Shown here piece by piece: positions 43,181 to 52,548 of a DNA stretch of 64,000 nt. Position numbers and translations under genes: made by a program. Positions within the stretch are counted from its first letter, which is position 1. Every line of letters begins with the position of its first letter. This DNA is from Syntrophotalea acetylenica (GTDB taxonomy: Bacteria; Desulfobacterota; Desulfuromonadia; Desulfuromonadales; Syntrophotaleaceae), in assembly GCF_001888165.1 (NCBI RefSeq), contig NZ_CP015455.1, positions 558,001-622,000 on the forward strand, written 5' to 3'. The notes under the pieces are model-generated. The model was not told where the DNA came from and made no database searches. It saw only the letters and a list, made by a program, of their open reading frames with translations.

Positions 43181-43540
43181 CTATTTCTTGAAAAACAGAT
43201 AAATGGCCAGACCGAGAAGCACGCAGGCGAAGATCCGCTTGAAGCTGGCCGTCGATACATGTTCCAGCAGGCGCGCGCCCAGTTGGGCGCCGAGCACCCC
43301 GCCTACGCCAAGCAGAATACCGATCCGATAGTCGACATTGGCCAGTCTGTTGTGCGCCGCCAGGGCCGACAGGGAAATAATCAGGATGGCCAGAAACGAG
43401 GTGCCCACCGCCTTTTGCGCGGGATATCCCAGAAACAGCAGCAGCGGCACCATCAGGAAGCCGCCGCCCAGCCCTGTAAAAGATGCACCGATGCCCACCA
43501 GAACGCCGAGCCCTGCCAGGACAAAATGTTGAGCAGTCAT
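43181..43540 (-). CDS. Half-size TauE/SafE sulfite-exporter-like protein
   Basis: A 119-aa membrane protein with about four helices carrying the TauE/SafE repeat: GLGVLVGIGASFTGLGGGFLMVPLL and FLGYPAQKAVGTSFLAIL. Full-length TauE has two such halves (about 250 aa); this is a single half that ends cleanly with LFFKK. It may function as a dimer. An AAGGAG site supports ATG 43540. It is 10 nt downstream of the 94-aa protein gene. Confidence 0.78.
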   Translation of the reverse strand: MTAQHFVLAGLGVLVGIGASFTGLGGGFLMVPLLLFLGYPAQKAVGTSFLAILIISLSALAAHNRLANVDYRIGILLGVGGVLGAQLGARLLEHVSTASFKRIFACVLLGLAIYLFFKK

Positions 43541-43550
43541 GGCACGCTCC

Positions 43551-43835
43551 TTAATCATGTACCGGGCGAGTTTGCCATTCTTCGTCCACCACGGTCACCC
43601 GGCCGAGAAACCCGTAGCTTACCATGGTCATCTTGACGGTGTCCTTGGTGGCGGAGCCGACGATGAAGTTGGTGTAGTCGAGATCGCCGAAACGCTCCTC
43701 CTGCTGCTCGTCAGTGTAAAAGGCTTGTTCGGGCCACTGGCCGGAGATCGCCTCCCGATGGTCGTTGATATCCGGATTGGTATAGGCGGCATAGCCCAGA
43801 CCAGCAGCCAGCAACAGCAGAATAAGTTTATTCAC
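43551..43835 (-). CDS. Small exported protein, DUF4359-like
   Basis: A 94-aa protein with an N-terminal hydrophobic helix (LILLLLAAGLGYAAYTNP) acting as signal or anchor and a short soluble domain with DLDYTNFIVGSATKDTVKMTMVSYGFLGRV. The TNP after the helix and the overall pattern resemble DUF4359. Function is unknown. It is the first gene of the minus-strand set with the TauE-like and phosphoesterase genes. Confidence 0.6.
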   Translation of the reverse strand: MNKLILLLLAAGLGYAAYTNPDINDHREAISGQWPEQAFYTDEQQEERFGDLDYTNFIVGSATKDTVKMTMVSYGFLGRVTVVDEEWQTRPVHD

Positions 43836-44595
43836 GATTTTTTCCTCCCTTTTCCCGATGCATTTTCAGTGAACATTTTTTGCCGTAGCGGATCGCCAGG
43901 TTTGCAGCCGGTGTGGCCCTGCCTGAAAATCCGCTTCCCCTGAAGCTGGCATATTACATCCTGCTGGCGGAAAAGGTCCATCCCGAACAAAGGGATGACA
44001 CATGGAATGGCTCAAAGGATATATTCCGGTGACAATGCTTCCACTGGCCGGGACCTACCCCGTGCCGGGCAAGCAGGTCAGTGGCGCTTGGCGGGCCGGT
44101 GAGGTGACAGGCATCAGGGGCAAGCTGCCATGCGCCGCGGCCAGCCCCCCCTTTCCCTCTCTTTCGAGATAAAACTCTGTTATACTGTTGTGGTTCCCTG
44201 GCTCGTATCCATCCGGAAACCATGGATGGACGCAAGCTGCTGTCAACATGTTGAAAGCACGGTGCAATTCAGTCCGGTTTGTTTCTTGCGGCATCACAGG
44301 GTGATCACCCATCCCTCGAAAAAGCCCCCTATGAGGGATGCCAAAGGCCCCCTTTGAGCGATTTTCATCGCATAAAAGCTTTGTTACAAATAACCTGCGC
44401 GCAAAAAAAACAGATTTTTGGCATCCGAAATGAAACATTTGTTTATTTGCCGTCGCCAAGCCCCCTTTGAGGCGGCCGTGGTGCTGGCGGTTCCAACACA
44501 GAATGGCCGCTTTCCTGTAAAACCCGGCGTCCAAACGGGGCGCAAAATGCACGTGGCGTTGTCCGTCCGATCTCTTTTTGTCAAAGGAGAAAGTC
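43836..44595. other. Long control region before the glycyl-radical enzyme
   Basis: About 760 bases with no supported gene. It contains the palindrome GGGTGATCACCC (44299-44310), a stem CATCCCTC/GAGGGATG (44310-44317 with 44333-44340), and three copies of GCCCCC-T-A/T-T-GAG. A TATACT -10-like element is at 44181-44186 with a poor -35. Its size and repeats fit a tightly controlled promoter for the enzyme that follows. Confidence 0.55.
44324..44471 (+). repeat. Three GCCCCCTWTGAG direct repeats
   Basis: Copies at 44324-44335 (GCCCCCTATGAG), 44347-44358 and 44460-44471 (both GCCCCCTTTGAG), all in the same orientation within 275 nt of the glycyl-radical enzyme ATG. Spacing between starts is 23 and 113 nt. 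They are candidate binding sites for an activator such as the NarL-type regulator at 48866. Confidence 0.6.
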
Positions 44596-46998
44596 ATGTC
44601 CCAAAAGCAAACTGTTCAGATCAATTCCGCCGTGGCCGAACATGGGCCGTCAAACCGTGTGGAGCAGGTCAAGGCCCGCTTCCTTACCCAAACTCCTGAA
44701 ATCTGCCCCGAACGAGCCCGTTTGATTACCCAATCCTACAAGGAAACCGAGGCCCTGCCGATGCATCTGCGTCGTGCCAAGGCTCTGGAAAAGATTCTGG
44801 CCGGCATGTCGATTTTTATTGAAGACGATGAGCTGATCGTCGGCAATCAGTGCAGCAAGCCTCGTTCGACCCCGATTTTCCCGGAATTTTCCTGTAAGTG
44901 GCTGGAAGACGAACTCGATCGTCTGGCCAAACGCAAGGCGGATGTCTTCCTGATCAGCGAAGATACCAAGGCCGTCCTGCGGGATGAGATTTTTCCCTAC
45001 TGGGCCGGTAAAACCAACCAGGAATACGCCACGTCCCTGATGACTGCCGAGGCGCTTGCCGCCCAGACCGCCGGGGTGTTCACCGTGGGCAACTATTATT
45101 TCAACGGCGTCGGCCACATCTCCGTCGATTATAAAAAGGTTCTCCACAACGGCCTCAACGAGATTATCGCCGAAGCCGAAGCGGCCAAGGCGAAGCTTGA
45201 TTTTGCCGATCCGGAAGATATGAAAAAAGGGCAGTTTCTCGATGCCGTGATTATCAGCAACAAAGCGGTCATTGCCTTTGCCAACCGGTTTGCCGCCGAG
45301 GCCGAGCGCCTGGCCGCCGGTGCCGATGCCGCCCGCAAGGCCGAGTTGCTTGAAATTGCCCGGATCTGCCGCAAGGTTCCGGCGCAGCCGGCGGAAAGCT
45401 TCTACGAAGCTCTGCAGTCCTTCTGGTTTATCCAGCTGGTGATCCAGATCGAGAGTAACGGCCACTCCATTTCGCCGATGCGTATGGACCAGTACCTCTA
45501 TCCCTTCTATGCCGCCGATAAGGCAAACCTCGGCGCCGAAAAGGTTCAGGAACTGGTCGACCTGCTGTGGATCAAGATGGCCGGTATCAACAAGGTGCGC
45601 GACGAAGGTTCCACTCAGGCCTTCGGCGGGTATCCCATGTTCCAGAACATCATCGTCGGCGGTGTCAATCGTCACGGCGAGGATGCCACCAACGAGCTGT
45701 CCCTCATTATGATGCAGGCAACCGCCAACACCGCTCTGTATGGCCCTTCGCTTTCGGTACGAATTCATGAAGGGACGCCGACGCTGTTCTGGAAAAAAGC
45801 CGCCGAGGTGTCACGCCTGGGTCTCGGCATGCCCGCCTGGTATAACGACCGGGTCGTCATTCCCGGTTTGCTGTCCCGCGGCCTCACCCTTGAGGATGCT
45901 CGCGATTATGGCATCATCGGTTGTGTCGAGCCGCAGGTCGGCGGCAAAACCGAAGGTTGGCACGATGCCGCGTTTTTCAGCATGGCCAAGGTTCTGGAGC
46001 TGGCCCTGAACAACGGTTACGATCCCATGGGCAAGGTACAGTTGGGTCCGCAAACCGGTTCGATCCAGGATTTCAAGAGCTTTGACGATGTGGTCGGCGC
46101 CTACAAGAAGCAGATGGCCTATTTCGTCAAACTGCTGTGCCATTCCGATAACGCCGTCGATCTGGCCCACGGTAAAAACGTACCCCTGCCATTCCTCTCC
46201 GGGATGGTAGAGGATTGCATCGGCCGCGGCAAAGCGGTTCAGGAAGGCGGCGCCATCTACAATTTCACCGGTCCCCAGGGGGTCGGCGTGGCCAACGTCG
46301 GCGATTCCCTGGCCGCGATCAAAAAGTTCTGTTTCGATGAGCAGATCATTTCTCTGCCTGAACTCAAGGCGGCCATGGACAAGGATTTCGAAGGCGCCGA
46401 AGAACTGCGCCAGATGCTGGTGAACCGCGCACCGAAATACGGCAACGATGACGACTATGCCGACGAAATTGCGGTCATGGCTACTGATGTCTACTGCGCC
46501 GAAGTACAGAAATACCGCAATCCGCGCAACGGCATTTTCCAGCCGGGTCTTTATCCGGTATCGGCGAACGTGCCTCTGGGCGCGGTGGTTGCGGCCACGC
46601 CCGACGGACGCAAATGTGGCCATCCGCTGGCTGATGGTGTTTCGCCACAGGGCGGTTTCGACATCTCCGGTCCGACGGCCACCGTGTGCTCCGTGGCCAA
46701 GCTGGACCATATCGTGGCATCCAACGGCACGCTGCTGAATCAGAAATTCTCCCCCGATTCACTGGCCGGCGACGACGGTCTGCAAAAACTGATCGCCGTT
46801 ACCGACACTTTCTTCAAACGGGGCGGATTCCACGTACAGTACAATGTCGTGTCGCGCCAGGTGCTGGAGGATGCGCAGGCCAATCCCGAAAATTATCGCG
46901 GACTGGTGGTGCGTGTCGCCGGCTACAGCGCCTTCTTCACGGTTCTGGACAAGTCGATCCAGAATGACATCATCAGTCGTACCGAGCAGGTAGCCTGA
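44596..46998 (+). CDS. B12-independent glycyl-radical glycerol/diol dehydratase
   Basis: An 800-aa glycyl radical enzyme. The catalytic cysteine is at about 443 in IIGCVEPQ and the radical glycine at about 776 in VRVAGYSAFF. The residues used by glycerol and propanediol dehydratases are present: H174 (GVGH), H290 and S291 (GHSIS), E445, and D457 (EGWHD). It should dehydrate a vicinal diol or glycerol to an aldehyde; ethylene glycol, 1,2-propanediol or glycerol are candidates. No shell (microcompartment) genes are near. Its activase follows; GGAG precedes the ATG. Confidence 0.9.
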   Translation: MSQKQTVQINSAVAEHGPSNRVEQVKARFLTQTPEICPERARLITQSYKETEALPMHLRRAKALEKILAGMSIFIEDDELIVGNQCSKPRSTPIFPEFSCKWLEDELDRLAKRKADVFLISEDTKAVLRDEIFPYWAGKTNQEYATSLMTAEALAAQTAGVFTVGNYYFNGVGHISVDYKKVLHNGLNEIIAEAEAAKAKLDFADPEDMKKGQFLDAVIISNKAVIAFANRFAAEAERLAAGADAARKAELLEIARICRKVPAQPAESFYEALQSFWFIQLVIQIESNGHSISPMRMDQYLYPFYAADKANLGAEKVQELVDLLWIKMAGINKVRDEGSTQAFGGYPMFQNIIVGGVNRHGEDATNELSLIMMQATANTALYGPSLSVRIHEGTPTLFWKKAAEVSRLGLGMPAWYNDRVVIPGLLSRGLTLEDARDYGIIGCVEPQVGGKTEGWHDAAFFSMAKVLELALNNGYDPMGKVQLGPQTGSIQDFKSFDDVVGAYKKQMAYFVKLLCHSDNAVDLAHGKNVPLPFLSGMVEDCIGRGKAVQEGGAIYNFTGPQGVGVANVGDSLAAIKKFCFDEQIISLPELKAAMDKDFEGAEELRQMLVNRAPKYGNDDDYADEIAVMATDVYCAEVQKYRNPRNGIFQPGLYPVSANVPLGAVVAATPDGRKCGHPLADGVSPQGGFDISGPTATVCSVAKLDHIVASNGTLLNQKFSPDSLAGDDGLQKLIAVTDTFFKRGGFHVQYNVVSRQVLEDAQANPENYRGLVVRVAGYSAFFTVLDKSIQNDIISRTEQVA

Positions 46999-47146
46999 TG
47001 CCCGAAAACCGCGGGGAGGGTTACCCTCCCCGCAATCTCTTGATTTCTTTGCCACAACGAAAAATAGCTCGTTTTCCATATGAAAATTACGCTGGATCCA
47101 TCTGGAGTTTCCGGATGGGGACTATTAGCGGAAAGATGGTCAGACT

Positions 47147-48118
47147 ATGAACTGGACAGACAAACTGTACGATTTCGATGCATTGCAGGAACCCGGATGG
47201 GAGCCCCGCGGACTGGTTTTCGACGTGCAACGGTTCGCTATCCATGACGGGGGAGGCATTCGCACGAATGTGTTCATGAAAGGCTGTCCCCTGCATTGCC
47301 TGTGGTGTCAGAATCCGGAATCGATCCGCTGGGAACAGGACATCAGCTTTATTGAAACCCATTGCATCCAATGTCGGAAGTGCATCGAGGTCTGCCCGGT
47401 ATCGGCCATCAAGACCGATGAAACGGGGCAACGTGTCACGGGCATCGATACCGGGAAATGCACACTCTGCGGGGCCTGCTTCAAAACCTGCTACGCCGGG
47501 GCCATCAACATCATCGGCCGATGGGTCAGCGTCGACGACCTGGTGGCGATGGTGAGCAGGGACCGGGATTTTTACATCGCTTCCGGCGGTGGCGTGACCT
47601 TCAGCGGCGGCGAACCGACAGGGCAACCCAAGTTTCTTCTGGCGGCTTTGCAAGCCATGCAGCAGCTCGGATTGCACACGGCGGTGGAGACCTGCCTGCA
47701 TGTGGCCCCGGAACAACTGGAGCCGATTTTATCCCATGTGGATCTGTTGCTGACCGATATCAAGCACATGGATGCGGATGTTCACCGGGAATTGACCGGC
47801 ATGCCCAACGATCTTGTTCTGAAGAATTTCAGGCACATCTCACAGTTGAATATCCCGGTTCGGGTACGCATTCCCCTGATCAGTGGCCTTAACGATAGCT
47901 TGGAGAGTCTGCAGCAGACGGCTGATCTGATCGCCTCCTGCAAAAATGTTCTGGGAGTGGATGTCCTTCCTTACAACAGGCTTGGCATAAGCAAATGTCG
48001 GCAGCTCGGCTGTGAATATCAGCTGGCGGACCTGGCGCCACCGCGACGGGAAACGGTCGAGAAAGTCGCCGGGTTTTTCCGCAGCGTGATCGATGATGTT
48101 ACCATCGGGGGTATGTAG
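47147..48118 (+). CDS. Glycyl-radical enzyme activating protein
   Basis: A 323-aa radical SAM activase. The SAM cluster motif is KGCPLHCLWCQNPES near residue 49. Two extra 4Fe-4S motifs (CIQCRKCIEVC and CTLCGACFKTC) lie in the inserted ferredoxin domain at about residues 76-120, as in activases of glycerol/diol dehydratase and related enzymes. It abstracts H from the glycine of the upstream enzyme. The 148-nt gap before it has no terminator, so co-transcription is likely. Confidence 0.93.
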   Translation: MNWTDKLYDFDALQEPGWEPRGLVFDVQRFAIHDGGGIRTNVFMKGCPLHCLWCQNPESIRWEQDISFIETHCIQCRKCIEVCPVSAIKTDETGQRVTGIDTGKCTLCGACFKTCYAGAINIIGRWVSVDDLVAMVSRDRDFYIASGGGVTFSGGEPTGQPKFLLAALQAMQQLGLHTAVETCLHVAPEQLEPILSHVDLLLTDIKHMDADVHRELTGMPNDLVLKNFRHISQLNIPVRVRIPLISGLNDSLESLQQTADLIASCKNVLGVDVLPYNRLGISKCRQLGCEYQLADLAPPRRETVEKVAGFFRSVIDDVTIGGM

Positions 48119-48566
48119 GAAAATATTGCCCTTCGCAAAACGCCAAGGCGTCCGCCTGCGAAAGGACAAAACGGTGTCCAGGGGGCAGATCGGACGCTAT
48201 TTGGATAGCACCTCTTTAAATCAGGGTTAGGGCGCGGCAAGCTTTGGCGTATGGCCGCTTTCAGTTGAACTGAGTTTATTTCAGGGTTTCAGTTGCCGTT
48301 TTGGGCTTGCGGGTTCGCAGGCCTTTTTTTTTATGCGCGGGAAAAGCTGCATGGAAAATCTGGCACATATCCCTTTCTTCCCCGTTTGTGCCCGTGCATG
48401 ACGGGAAACGGATTTGGAAAAAAAGTATAAATTCAGCTATATAGGAAAACAAACAGTCTCCCGAACGGCATGCCCTGGCGCAAACACAGTGTGTTTTGAG
48501 CGCGGCTTGTTCTGCCGTCGGGTGTGGCAATGGAAGCTGGCGGACTGCGGCGTCGGAGTGGCGGGC
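48119..48566. other. Intergenic region after the activase gene
   Basis: No supported gene; a minus-strand open frame here lacks family features. Contains an intrinsic terminator at 48304-48332. Confidence 0.5.
48304..48332 (+). terminator. Terminator of the dehydratase/activase operon
   Basis: A short stem GCTTGCG/CGCAGGC (one G-T pair) with a 5-nt loop followed by nine T's, about 190 nt after the activase stop. Confidence 0.7.
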
Positions 48567-48595
48567 TTGAGCCTTGAGAGAAAATACTTTATAGT
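48567..48595 (+). promoter_or_regulatory. Sigma-70 type promoter before the signalling genes
   Basis: TTGAGC at 48567-48572 and TATAGT at 48590-48595, spacer 17 bp. It would give a leader of about 260 nt before the response regulator gene, long enough to hold further control. Confidence 0.55.
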
Positions 48596-48865
48596 GGTGT
48601 ATACGCGGTAAGCAGGCAGGCAAGGGCAGGTTTTTTTGAGGCTGCAAACGGATGAGGCAATTTTTCGGAATTGACATTGTAATCTCGTTTCTCTGCGCCG
48701 GAAGTTCCGCGTTTTTTGATCTTGGCCCTGATTTTATTTGCATGGTTAAATATTACTGAAGAGGCAAGGTCACGATAGTGGCCTTTTTTATTTTGTCGTA
48801 CTCCTGTCGTGAACGCTGCGGAACATCCTTCCATTCGTACAATTGTTTTTTGCCGGGGAGTTCAT

Positions 48866-49513
48866 ATGAAATCGGCTGTGCATGAGCCCGTAAAGGTATT
48901 TTTGGTGGACGATCATCCTCTGCTGCGCACAGGGTTGCGGTTTACCCTTGATGGCATGCAGGATCTCGATCTGATCGGGGAAGCTTCCGACGGATTTGAA
49001 GGGGTTGAAAAGATTCTGAAGGATCCACCGGACATCGCGTTGATCGATATTGACCTGCCGGGCATTTCCGGGATTACCGTAATCGAAATGGTTAAAAAAA
49101 AGCTTCGCAATATCAAGATCATCGCGCTTTCTTCATACTCGGAAAAAAGCTACGTGAGCGGTGCCATGGAGGCGGGAGCCGATGGATACATGCTCAAGGC
49201 CATCAGCATCACGGCGCTGGTCGATTTTCTCAGGGAATTTGCGCGGGGGGAAAACCCCGTTTCGCCCTATTTGCTCGATATGGCGGGGTCCGCCGGTGTC
49301 GAGGAGGAATCGGAACCGGTTCATATAACCCCGAGGGAAGAGCAGATTCTCAACCTCATTGCCGGAGGGAAAAGCAACAAGCAAATTTCCAGCGAGCTTT
49401 TTTTGAGCATTGAGACGGTCAAAACCCATATCAAAAAGATATTCACCAAGCTGGAGGTTAAAAGCCGACTGGAGGCCGTGGCCGTGGCCCGGAACCTTAA
49501 AATCATTGAGTAA
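48866..49513 (+). CDS. NarL/FixJ-type response regulator
   Basis: A 215-aa two-domain regulator. The receiver has acidic DD near the start, phospho-acceptor D61 in LIDIDLPG, and a lysine in YMLKAI. The C-terminal LuxR-type HTH (TPREEQILNLIAGGKSNKQISSELFLSIETVKTHI) is at about residues 148-205. The ATG at 48866 is preferred over an upstream codon. With the adjacent PocR-domain kinase it probably controls the diol dehydratase genes (inference). Confidence 0.92.
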   Translation: MKSAVHEPVKVFLVDDHPLLRTGLRFTLDGMQDLDLIGEASDGFEGVEKILKDPPDIALIDIDLPGISGITVIEMVKKKLRNIKIIALSSYSEKSYVSGAMEAGADGYMLKAISITALVDFLREFARGENPVSPYLLDMAGSAGVEEESEPVHITPREEQILNLIAGGKSNKQISSELFLSIETVKTHIKKIFTKLEVKSRLEAVAVARNLKIIE

Positions 49514-49640
49514 ATCACCAAACCAGCGGGCGACCCTTTTTGGGGGATCATGATCGTGGATATTTTGGGCGTTCGTGTGGTTGATTCAAAAAGTCGCGTT
49601 TGATGGGTGCTTTGGGCCGGCAGTGTCGGAAAGGATGTGT

Positions 49641-50063
49641 ATGGCTGAGACAAGGATAAGGGTTTTTCTGGCCGATGATCACCCTTTGATTCGCACCGGT
49701 TTGTCGTTGGCTTTTGAGGATGATCACAAGGTTGCCATCATCGGGACCGCCGATAACGGCTGCGATGCCGTGGCAAAAATCGAAAAACTGCGGCCGGATA
49801 TCGTTCTGATGGACATCGATATGCCAGGCATATCGGGCATATCGGCCATAAAAGCCTTGCGGGAAAAGTTCCCTGCCATGCTGTTTCTGATTCTTTCAAC
49901 CTATAATGATCGCAGCTACCTGGAGGACTCCCTGGACGCGGGGGCCAATGGATATCTTTTAAAAACCATCGGGATAGAATCGTTGGCGAATCTGATTGTC
50001 GACATTTCGGATAACAAGGAAGTGAGCTCGCCGTACCTTCTTTATCTGAACAGAGACAGATAA
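49641..50063 (+). CDS. Stand-alone receiver-domain protein
   Basis: A 140-aa protein consisting of one receiver domain: VFLADDHPLIRTGLSLAFED at the N-terminus, phospho-acceptor D58 in VLMDIDMPG, lysine in YLLKTI. It is close in sequence to the receiver of the preceding regulator, but it stops after about 15 residues beyond the domain and has no DNA-binding part. It could act as a phosphate sink or partner of the kinase. The ATG at 49641 follows an AAGGA site. No frameshifted HTH is visible downstream. Confidence 0.85.
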   Translation: MAETRIRVFLADDHPLIRTGLSLAFEDDHKVAIIGTADNGCDAVAKIEKLRPDIVLMDIDMPGISGISAIKALREKFPAMLFLILSTYNDRSYLEDSLDAGANGYLLKTIGIESLANLIVDISDNKEVSSPYLLYLNRDR

Positions 50064-50159
50064 TCGATGGAATGACGAATGAAACTAAATTTGATTTTTT
50101 TATTGTTTGCAACTCAGTGTCGTTAAAACACAGGAAAAGATCGTTTTGCAGAGGATCGG

Positions 50160-51836
50160 ATGAAAAAAACCCTTAACCTTCTCGATTTGGTGGATAAAGA
50201 GACGCTGGACGAAATTCTCGATGCCTTTAACGAGGTCTGTGGTATCGGTTCGGTAATCGCCGATGTCGAAGGGCGGCCCTTGTCGGGGGAACAGAATTTT
50301 ACAAGGTTCTGTGCTAAATATTGCCGCGGTACGGAAGATGGCCGCAAAAAGTGCTATGCCAGCGACGCTTTCGGTGGCGAGATGTCCCTTAAGCAACAGG
50401 AGCCGTACGTTTATAATTGCCTTAATTCGGGGCTGGTCGATTGTGCAACGCCGATTATTGTAGAAGGCTACCACCTCGCCAACCTGAACGGCGGCCAGGT
50501 ACTGGAAGAGCCGATACCGAAGGAGGTCGCCATCGCGCGAGCCAAGGCCATCGGCATCGAGGACATCGACGGCTATCTGGAGGAATTGGACAGGATCCCT
50601 TTTGTTACCAAACCCAAGTTGCAGAAAATCGTAAAATTCATGGCCGTTATCACGCGTACCCTGAGCGATATGGCCATGCAGAAATATCTGCTGGCCAAAC
50701 AGTCCAAGGAATACCTCAATAAACTGGTCGACAGCGTCTCCGACTGTATTTTTGCCATCGATGTCAATTTCCGCATCACCATGGTCAACAAGATTTGTCA
50801 CGATGCCTTCGGTTTTGAAGACGGGCGGCTTTACGGCAAAAACTTCTGTGATCTTCTGGACCCGCCGGAAAAGATTCTGGAATGCAAAAGCAAACTGGAT
50901 CAGGGTGAAGAAGATAATTTCCGTGTGGAGATGGAAGGCGTCAGTGGTGACGGCAGCAAGTTTCCCGCTCAGGTCTCGATCTCCCGGATCAATGATGAAG
51001 GTGGTGAGGTTGCCGGCTACGTGGCCATTCTGCGCAATATTACCGAAGAGAAACGGCATGAAAAAATGAAGCAGGATTTGGTGGCCATGCTCAGCCATGA
51101 CATGCGCAACCCCATCTCTGCCATCAACAAAACCCTTGAACTGCTTTCCACGGAACGCATCGGCACGATTAACCATAAACAGGAACATGTGATTCGTCTG
51201 GCCTCCAATACCAACGACCAGCTGTGCAGTATGGTGAACTCTTTTCTGGATATCTTTCGGGAAGAAAACACCAATTTTCAACTCAACAGGACCGAGTTCG
51301 ATCTGAATGCCGTCATCAACGACTGTATCGAAGAACAATCCCTGTTGCTGGCCGATAAGCAGCTCAAGGTGCGCCACGCGACCGACCGGGAATGCCTGCC
51401 TGCATCCCTCGACCTGATTCGCATGAAGCGGACCATTACCAATCTCCTTTCCAATGCCATCAATTACAGTGTCACCGGCGGTCTGATCAGCGTCAGGAGC
51501 AGGAAGGTGTTAGGCAGGAATCGGGATCTTTGCAGGATCCTGAAGCCCAGCGTGGTGGATCGCGTTTCGGCCAATCACAAATATCTCTGGATAATGGTGA
51601 AGGACCAGGGATATGGTGTGCCTGAAGAATTTCAGGATGCGATTTTTGAAAAGTTTTTTACCGTGGAAAGCAAGGAAGGGTTGGGGCGGCGTGGAATCGG
51701 CCTGGGGCTGGCCTTTTGCAAACTGGTTACCGAATCTCATGGTGGCGTAATTTTTTCCCGGACTCCTACAAGCAAACCCTTGACCCAGAAAACGCCCGGT
51801 TGCGAATTTCATCTGGTGTTGCCGGCATCGGCTTAG
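50160..51836 (+). CDS. Sensor histidine kinase with PocR input domain
   Basis: A 558-aa soluble kinase with no transmembrane helix. A PocR sensory domain (residues 5-150, with cysteines in FCAKYCRGTEDGRKKC and the final NGGQVL) is followed by a PAS domain (about 185-300). Then come a HisKA region with H313 in LSHDMRNP and an HATPase domain (about 410-555, with DQGYGVP and GIGLGLAFCKL). PocR domains are named after the regulator of propanediol utilisation and are thought to bind diols or similar small molecules. It lies just after the two response regulator genes. Confidence 0.9.
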   Translation: MKKTLNLLDLVDKETLDEILDAFNEVCGIGSVIADVEGRPLSGEQNFTRFCAKYCRGTEDGRKKCYASDAFGGEMSLKQQEPYVYNCLNSGLVDCATPIIVEGYHLANLNGGQVLEEPIPKEVAIARAKAIGIEDIDGYLEELDRIPFVTKPKLQKIVKFMAVITRTLSDMAMQKYLLAKQSKEYLNKLVDSVSDCIFAIDVNFRITMVNKICHDAFGFEDGRLYGKNFCDLLDPPEKILECKSKLDQGEEDNFRVEMEGVSGDGSKFPAQVSISRINDEGGEVAGYVAILRNITEEKRHEKMKQDLVAMLSHDMRNPISAINKTLELLSTERIGTINHKQEHVIRLASNTNDQLCSMVNSFLDIFREENTNFQLNRTEFDLNAVINDCIEEQSLLLADKQLKVRHATDRECLPASLDLIRMKRTITNLLSNAINYSVTGGLISVRSRKVLGRNRDLCRILKPSVVDRVSANHKYLWIMVKDQGYGVPEEFQDAIFEKFFTVESKEGLGRRGIGLGLAFCKLVTESHGGVIFSRTPTSKPLTQKTPGCEFHLVLPASA

Positions 51837-51954
51837 AAAAGACCGCAACACCGGCTTTGATTTTGTGTATGGAGTCGGGCTTTGTCGCGCGTTGCAGGTG
51901 ACAAAGGCCTTTTTCAGTCGGAGGCCTGGCGGGCTGTTTTCGGAGCCGGAAGAA

Positions 51955-52548
51955 TCAATTCATGGAGGGCAGGCTTTTGACAATATGCTTGGATATGGAT
52001 GGTTTCAAGATGTTGTAGGCGGGGTCCGGAGCCACCAGCCCGACAATGAAATATTCATTATTCTGAACCGGTGTGATGAAACCGACCAGTCGACGTTGGT
52101 TGAAATCGAGATCGATCCATAAAAGCTTGCCCGCCTCCGGATCGATGCGTTCCAGTTGATCCATGGTGAAGACCAGTTCGGCGCCGGTGCATTCGAAACC
52201 GTGACTGGGAATCCTTCCGCGGGTGGCGATAATGAAACCCTGGGAATCGACCACGAAGGCGGCTTCGGCGCTGGTGATGCCGATGCACCAGGCGATGCAG
52301 CTTTCCCAGTCGGGAAAATTTTCCGATGGCTCGGTAAGCGCCGGTCGGGTCTTTTCGGCCGAAACGGTTTCGGTCGGCCTGGTTGCTTGCTCGCCATTTC
52401 CGGGTTTCTGAACCGGCATCAGCCGCACGTAAGGTCGGGTGTCGGTTGGCTGGTCTATTTTGGAAGCCGGCTTTCTGGTCGGCGCCATGGCGTCGAGCAG
52501 TTGCCGGGCGTAGGACAGATTATATGAGTTCACGTTGCGGTCTTTCAT
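51955..52548 (-). CDS. Roadblock-like protein, last gene of the signalling operon
   Basis: A 197-aa protein: a variable, proline-rich first 85 residues, then a domain reading CIAWCIGITSAEAAFVVDSQGFIIATRG that resembles the roadblock/LC7 fold found in partners of small GTPases and ParA-like ATPases. The start at 52548 (GGGAG site) lies 29 nt inside the end of the parA-like gene, so translation is coupled. Function in a switch complex is inferred only from neighbours. Confidence 0.6.
   Translation of the reverse strand: MKDRNVNSYNLSYARQLLDAMAPTRKPASKIDQPTDTRPYVRLMPVQKPGNGEQATRPTETVSAEKTRPALTEPSENFPDWESCIAWCIGITSAEAAFVVDSQGFIIATRGRIPSHGFECTGAELVFTMDQLERIDPEAGKLLWIDLDFNQRRLVGFITPVQNNEYFIVGLVAPDPAYNILKPSISKHIVKSLPSMN

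Noticed and set aside
44407-44440. Possible sigma-54 promoter (TGGCAT) before the dehydratase
   Set aside because: No TTGC-type -12 element at the right spacing, so I do not claim sigma-54 control.
47060-47095. Possible eighth ATAGC box between the dehydratase and activase genes
   Set aside because: Only AAATAGC and scattered A/T match; the invariant second C and the AAAT step are missing, and no promoter follows.
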